Shown here in pieces: positions 58,660 through 64,000 of a DNA stretch of 64,000 bases. Below the pieces are notes generated by a model that saw only the letters and a program-made list of their open reading frames with translations, searched no databases and was not told the DNA's origin. The stretch is from Oxytricha trifallax (Eukaryota; Ciliophora; Spirotrichea; Sporadotrichida; Oxytrichidae). The translations under genes and the position numbers were made by a program. The stretch lies in NCBI GenBank assembly GCA_000711775.1, contig ARYC01002106.1, forward strand, positions 1-64,000, given 5' to 3'. How positions within the stretch are numbered: the first letter of the stretch is position 1; every line of letters begins with the position of its first letter.

Positions 58660-59955
58660 TTGGCTAAAATTTAAAAATTTACCAATTATTAGAAATTGAA
58701 ATATATAAACATCTCAATATTTTAATAAATTAAAATCATTAATTCTTTAACTTGGTTTGAAAATGTTTCTCAACATCTCTATATGTTTATTAGAGATTTT
58801 TATTTTTTTTACAGCTTATTTTATTCTTGCAGCTCTAGAGCTCCACGCATTTTCATCTAAATTTTATAAGAAATAAGTATTTTTAGTCCATCTTTATTCA
58901 TGGATATATTTATTTTTATATATTATCTGTTAAAATTCTCACCCTACCAAAGCGAGAAATTTTTTATAGATTTTTCTCGCTTTGGTAGGCTAAGTATAGA
59001 TAAATTTTGGCTTTGGGATCAAACACGCCCCCCCCATAATGTATATTTTTCTTTTTGTAGTCTGATAGAGTTTTTGACGCTGAGTAATAGTAGCTAATAA
59101 ACTATGCGTGTGCGATCAATAGTTTTCGAGATATGGCCCCATATAAGTTCACATTTTATATATAAAATTATAGTAAAAATTATAAAAAAATTTCCAATTT
59201 TTCATAAAAATCTAATTTTTCCTTCAAATATGAATTTAGAGGATTTAATGAAAATTTAAAGAATTTATTTAATTTATCAAAAATAATATCATAATAAATT
59301 TATTATGCATTCTTGTAATAAATGATATTATTTTTGATAAATTAAATAAATTCTCTAAATTTTCATTAAATCCTCTAAATTCATATTTGAAGGAAAAATT
59401 AGATTTTAATGAAAAATTGGAAATATTTTAATAATTTTTACTATAATTTTATATATAAAATGTGAACTTATATGGGGCCATATCTCGAAAACTATTGATC
59501 GCACACGAGTAGTTTATTAGCTACTATTACTCAGCGTCAAAAACTCTATCAGACTACAAAAAAGAAAAATATACATTATGGGGGGGGCGTGTTTGATCCC
59601 AAAGCCAAAATTTATCTATACTTAGCCTACCAAAGCGAGAAAAATCTATAAAAAATTTCTCGCTTTGGTAGGGTGAGAATTTTAACAGATAATATATAAA
59701 AATAAATATATCCATGAATAAAGATGGACTAAAAATACTTATTTCTTATAAAATTTAGATGAAAATGCGTGGAGCTCTAGAGCTGCAAGAATAAAATAAG
59801 CTGTAAAAAAAATAAAAATCTCTAATAAACATATAGAGATGTTGAGAAACATTTTCAAACTAAGTTAAAGAATTAATGATTTTAATTTATTAAAATATTG
59901 AGATGTTTATATATTTCAATTTCTAATAATTGGTAAATCTTTAAATTTTAGCCAA
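58660..59955. mobile_element. 1.3-kb palindromic (foldback) element
   Basis: Arms of about 640 bases are nearly identical reverse complements meeting at about 59308. Ends TTGGCTAAAATTT...AAATTTTAGCCAA. Each arm contains a 17-bp-stem hairpin (CCTACCAAAGCGAGAAA, 58943-58989, mirrored 59626-59672), a C8/G8 run, and GTTTTCGAGATATGG. The plus-strand ORF at 58900-59097 is an incidental reading of one arm. No enzyme is encoded; likely a non-autonomous element. Confidence 0.92.
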
Positions 59956-59959
59956 ATGA

Positions 59960-60250
59960 TAGGTATTAAAATTTAGAAAGTATTAAAATAACAGGTATAG
60001 GAGTCAATGGGGAGACATCAGTGGGGTAATTATTAATGAGCTACCAAGGATCTTTAAAAACAGTTAAAATTGGATTATCTTTAAGATAGGAAGGTATACA
60101 GAATTTTGGAAAACTTCGGTTTAAGATGTTGGGTAAAATGACTTTAAGCCATAGTACAAAAGGAACTGTGGAAGCAATTTTTAACTCTATTTATGAGATC
60201 ATCGGTAGAGATAAATCTGCATTACTCAATTAAGATCGAAGATTGGAGGA
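59960..60250 (+). pseudogene. Coding-like stretch after the palindrome
   Basis: One frame reads RYRSQWGDISGVIINELPRI then WIIFKIGRYTEFWKTSVQDV and ends at TGA near 60205. Together with sequence before 58660 it may be a gene interrupted by the palindrome; not proven. Confidence 0.3.
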
Positions 60251-60479
60251 TTAGAATAATTATATTTAAATGTAATCTTTATTTTGTCAAATAAATAATA
60301 TTTGCCCTTATTATTTAAACTAAAGACTCGATTAATGCCTATTTAATAAACTAATTAGGGCGTATAAATTGATATTGTCCTAATTATAAAAACATTTAAT
60401 AAGAGTTAATAAATTAAAAATATGAATAAAACACATTGAGTAAAACTAGATAGCAGTTCCTGAAATACAACAATTCGAA

Positions 60480-63400
60480 GAGTGATGCTTCACCTAGCGG
60501 TTCTCCGCATTTTAATCCTGATCCTTAGCCTACGCTTCCTCTGTCTGCCGCTTGATCTCTCTTCATCTTCTATGTTCTGCTTTTCTGCACTTTCTCATCA
60601 AAGTCGTTCATGTTTGATTTGATCTCCGTTTGAGGTTTAATCTGGGTTTCTACCCTTGGTGTTATTTCCGGTCGATCGTTAAAAATGCAGCTTAACTCGA
60701 TTAAGTTCTTACTGTTGCTTCTGTTGAGGTTTTTCTCATACTTTATTATACTCTTACTCCAGTTCTTCTCTTCTCTCTTGGTCTATTGGCTTGTACATTC
60801 TCTTCAATGTGAATTACTAGTCCAATCTCTCTAATATTTTCCACTTTATTATGATTCCTTCCTCTTGTTCTTAGTTGTTTTTGTTTTTGTTTTTTTCTTT
60901 TTATATTAATTTAATTATTTGTATTATAATTTCTCAGATTTTACCTCCTTATTTACTCAAGATTCTACTCAATTTGGATTTTTATTTCATTGTAATCATT
61001 TTATTTTACTCTCATCAAATTCTACTTCACTTTAATTTACATGCACAACTCTAAATGTTTTTATACTGGTTAGTAGTACTCGTGTTCCTCTAATTATCTT
61101 ATTCTATTGTCCAGCCAGACATGTTCGTGATAATCTCTATTTAAGTGCTGCTTTACATGTCAATGATTCTGTTTTACCTTATTTGTTTTGAAAAAATCGT
61201 AGGATCACCAGCTGCATTTATTAAGTTGCAGCTTCCAAGGTGATTATATTCTACAAACATTTTTAGTAAAGTTAAAGTAGTGGCACATGCCGTATGTTGC
61301 AATAGTTCTGCCCTAATTGATGGCCATCATCGTGTCGACTACATTTTTAGTCATAAATAGTTTCTTTTTTCTTTGCATGACTTCCCCTTTTTATTTGAGT
61401 ATCTCTGGGGCTCTTTTTATTTTCGAGAATTCTGTCATGTCCGGTTTTATCTTTCAAGTTCTTCTGAATGAGCTCTAGGATTATTTCATTTCTGATGGTG
61501 TCTTTTAGCTGGGAGACATTCCTTAATATATTATTTTTTGAATATCCCAAGATATCTTAAATGCAATTCTTTTAAGCTGGAGTTCCATCTTCTCTAGTTC
61601 GCTGATCTTCACACATTAGGCTGCTACCAGTGGGGTATTCTTATAGATTAGTAGCAATATTATTTCTGTTACCATTACTGTATCTTCTACAATCGGATTG
61701 CTTGATTTGGTCAGCTTTTGATAGAACTCAGTTTTTTGTTTTATTTCGTTCCATTTGTTATTAAACAATTATTGAGTGTTTAAACAGATATTCATTCCTA
61801 GATATTCCGCTTGCTGAACTTTACAGATTCCCTTAATTTGCATGATTTTTTCAGATTTCTTCGCATCACTTAGAAACAGTCTTTTTCCTGTTTAGCTTTA
61901 AATTGTGGGATATTTCTAATCTAATAAAACATTCTAGCACTCTCTTGAATTGTACAGGATCACTGATGATAATTAGGATGTCATCTGCAAAAGCAATTAA
62001 TTTGCTTTATTTAATCAAGGACATCAGTTCTGGTTGAGAATAGAGTGCGTCTTATAGGTAAATATTGAATAACATAGGTGATAATCTACTACCTTGGGCT
62101 ACTCCTTATTGTGTTTGGATTTCAGCGCCCTCAAATTGTATTTTGTTGTTTTTGCATAGAGCCTCAATTAATTTTACTGGTGTAGTGTCATTCTCTTGGA
62201 TTGCTCTTCTTTTCATAATTTCTATAATCTTGTCTTTCCAGACTGAGTCATGTGCTTTCTGTAGATCCACTAGTAAGTAAGCTTCTCTTTTGTTACTCTT
62301 TCTTCATGACATTTTTATGTGTTGCAGAAGTCTCATTTAATTAATGAGGATGCTCTTGTTTTCTTAATATCCATTTTGATGATTTCCAGTTTTCAACAAT
62401 ACACTCTAGTAATCTTAGATCTTGTTTTTGATAACTTTTTCATCGATCTTACTCAAATTCGAGATGATTATTATTGCCCTAGTATTTGGCACCTCCAGGT
62501 ACAGATCTCCTTAGTTTTACTTAGTATGATTAGCCTGCCTTGTTTAATATACTGTGGAAATTGTTAAATTGTTGCTGTGTTTAATCATTCTGCGATTTTC
62601 TGGCAAACTGTTTTTAGAATTCTTTCTGACTTTACCAGGTCTTTCCGTCAAATCCGTTTGGACCTATAGCTTTGTTGAAGTTGCATTCTTTGATACTCAT
62701 TTCAACATCTAGTTCACTGCAAAACTTTCCCAATTCTTGTTCATTAATCATAATTATATCTTATTTTTGCCCTAATTGTGAGTTTTCATTCCTGCTATCC
62801 TTAACCAACTGGTTATAAAATTCTAATATGTGTCTTTTTGAGGATTTTCCATTTCTACTCTCTCCTCATTTAATGTGATTCCTCTTATTGGTTACGATTG
62901 CTTTTGACTTTTGGTCAATCTTTTTACTTGATAAAAGAAAACTTTTAAGTCGTTTCTATTGAGGCAATAGTCAAGGTTTCTGATTGCTTCTTTCCATTAT
63001 AGTTTTGTGACTTGAAGAGCATTTTGAATGCTGTTTACTCTGTCTTTGATAGCCATTTACAGTGGCTACTGGTAACAATTTTTGCCTTTAAAGTGTTTTT
63101 TCTAATTTTTCTTCAAAGCATTTTTTAATTGGTTAGTCGAGGTCCTTCAGCGTTAATTCTCTCTCTTCCTTTATAAATGACCTCCATCTTTACTTTTTTA
63201 TATCTGATATCCTCAGTTTGCTCTCTTTATCTTATAATTTCAAATCATTTTCTTAAAACTTTAGCTTAAGTTTTACATTCAATAATTTATGGTCTGTTAA
63301 TCTTAGTTAGCTTGTTTCCTAACTGCTTGTCTCAACGTTGGAAAAATTTAGTCTAATTGGTTTCCTCTTATATGAGCTTTTACTCCTATTTTTTGAAATA

Positions 63401-63840
63401 GATTCCTTCATCCATTCTTAGTTGAATCTCTTACTTAAATCTTTTAGGAGAAAAGAGAAGTAGCCCCTTACTATTATTCTTTACTTAAAATTTTTGCTTT
63501 AATAATTTAATCATGTAGATGAGTTTATTTTAACTTTCTTTCACCTCTTCGTTCCAATACGGTGGAATTTATATCGAAAATATGTGTAACTGGAACCCTT
63601 TCACGTTCAGTATTGTCCAAGCTATGTAATACCTCAGTGTTTTTATTGTAAAAATGCGGAAGTTACCATTGTTAAGCACCAGAACCTCTCAATTTCTTGC
63701 TAGTTGAGTCTGTGCTAAGTTATTACTGTTTAATCCTATTATTCTCTGTAGTCTCGTTTTTATGAGCCCGATAAACCCCGGGCATTTTTCTTTTATTTCC
63801 TTCAGGAGTTCATCTTATTTTTATTTTGTTTTCAGATTTT
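60480..63840 (-). mobile_element. LINE (non-LTR retrotransposon) with endonuclease C-terminus and RT
   Basis: Minus-strand element. Around 63810-63560 the endonuclease end reads ELLKEIKEKCPGFIGLIKTR, LVLNNGNFRIFTIKTL and IPPYWNEEVKESQNKL. The RT core at 62290-61870 reads YLLVDLQKAHDSVWKDK, then GVAQGSRLSPMLFNIYL, then FADDILIIISDPVQF, matching the three catalytic RT blocks, with TAA as Gln inside them. A post-RT region includes NEIILELIQKNLKDKTGHDR (about 61510) and a charged tail near 60500-60660. A few TGA codons and frame changes mean it is probably inactive, but it is much better preserved than the LINE at 8-11 kb. The N-terminal endonuclease half is missing or beyond AT-rich DNA at 63850. 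Confidence 0.85.
61870..62290 (-). CDS. LINE reverse transcriptase core, open segment
   Basis: About 135 codons open in the ciliate code covering RT blocks 3-5, with both catalytic Asp of FADD and the upstream Asp in LLVDLQKAHD. It copies element RNA into DNA at the target site. TAA occurs immediately before GVAQGS, inside NIYLQDAL and inside IKQSK, which is direct support for reading TAA as Gln in this genome. Confidence 0.85.
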
Positions 63841-63844
63841 ACTT

Positions 63845-64000
63845 CAATAATAAATGTTAATTGTTATTATCATTTAATCTTCGTTTTTAATTGACTATCT
63901 AGGTTTTGTCAAAGTTATCATCTTAATTACCAAAAATAATATATAAATCGAAATGATGATTGAGACATTGTTATTTTGATGGGTAAATATCTATATATAT
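63845..64000. other. AT-rich window end
   Basis: No gene recognised. Confidence 0.4.

Noticed and set aside
58996-59045. C8 run as a telomere or MAC-end signal
   Set aside because: It is a plain homopolymer mirrored in the other arm of the palindrome, not C4A4 repeats.
58900-59097. 65-codon plus-strand ORF
   Set aside because: It lies inside one arm of the 1.3-kb palindrome, covers an inverted repeat, and has no counterpart with conserved reading; incidental.
1-64000. tRNA, rRNA and CRISPR arrays
   Set aside because: No GTTCGANNC-type T-arm with paired acceptor, no rRNA-like GC block, and no regularly spaced direct repeats were found.

Overview
The window looks like germline (micronuclear) DNA of a hypotrich ciliate, most likely Oxytricha/Sterkiella or a close relative. 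Three things point there. (1) The DNA is very AT-rich, with short islands of higher GC. (2) The readable proteins only stay open if TAA and TAG are Gln and TGA is the only stop; the LINE reverse transcriptase at 60.5-63.8 kb carries TAA inside conserved motifs. (3) A nearly complete TBE (telomere-bearing element) lies at 16138-20124, with 78-bp terminal inverted repeats that begin in C4A4 telomere-like sequence and an ANT-type (ATT) target duplication. With TGA as sole stop, chance open frames of 50-100 codons are common here, so short islands are scored low unless a motif, a homologous copy or a splice junction supports them.

Layout. 1-1480: a GC-rich IS630/Tc1-like transposase behind a perfect 112-bp inverted repeat. 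2.95-4.27 kb: unidentified coding sequence, then a 433-bp tandem repeat that recurs inverted at 40.9-41.45 kb. 5.37-7.5 kb: coding islands that may be macronuclear-destined, including a small two-exon gene. 8.1-11.45 kb: an eroded LINE broken up by AT-rich stretches. 14.88-20.79 kb: a virus-like Rep (SF3 helicase) element with 267-bp inverted repeats, split by the TBE. 20.85-22.83 kb and 50.1-52.0 kb: two diverged copies of a tandem unit in which a Ulp1-like (C48) cysteine protease ORF is followed about 45-55 bp later by an ORF starting with a signal peptide; the second ORF is complete (212 aa) in the 50-kb copy. 25.8-28.3, 42.3-43.0 and 44.9-45.5 kb: further coding islands. 32.07-33.8 kb: three ORFs chained by two ATGA stop-start overlaps. 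36.6-38.2 kb: another coding region. 47.1, 54.9, 56.3 and 58.7 kb: four large palindromic (foldback) elements. 60.48-63.84 kb: a better-preserved LINE.

How it fits together. Most recognisable content is mobile: TBE (transposase, 22-kDa protein, zinc-finger/kinase protein), two LINEs, a Rep-type element, a protease-plus-secreted-protein unit and foldback elements. Several are stacked: TBE inside the Rep element, which itself abuts the first protease unit, and a palindrome inside a shared repeat tail. The two foldbacks at 54.9 and 56.3 kb share a terminal motif with the Rep element, so they may be its non-autonomous relatives. No rRNA, tRNA or CRISPR was seen. The rest is AT-rich DNA in which I see no gene.
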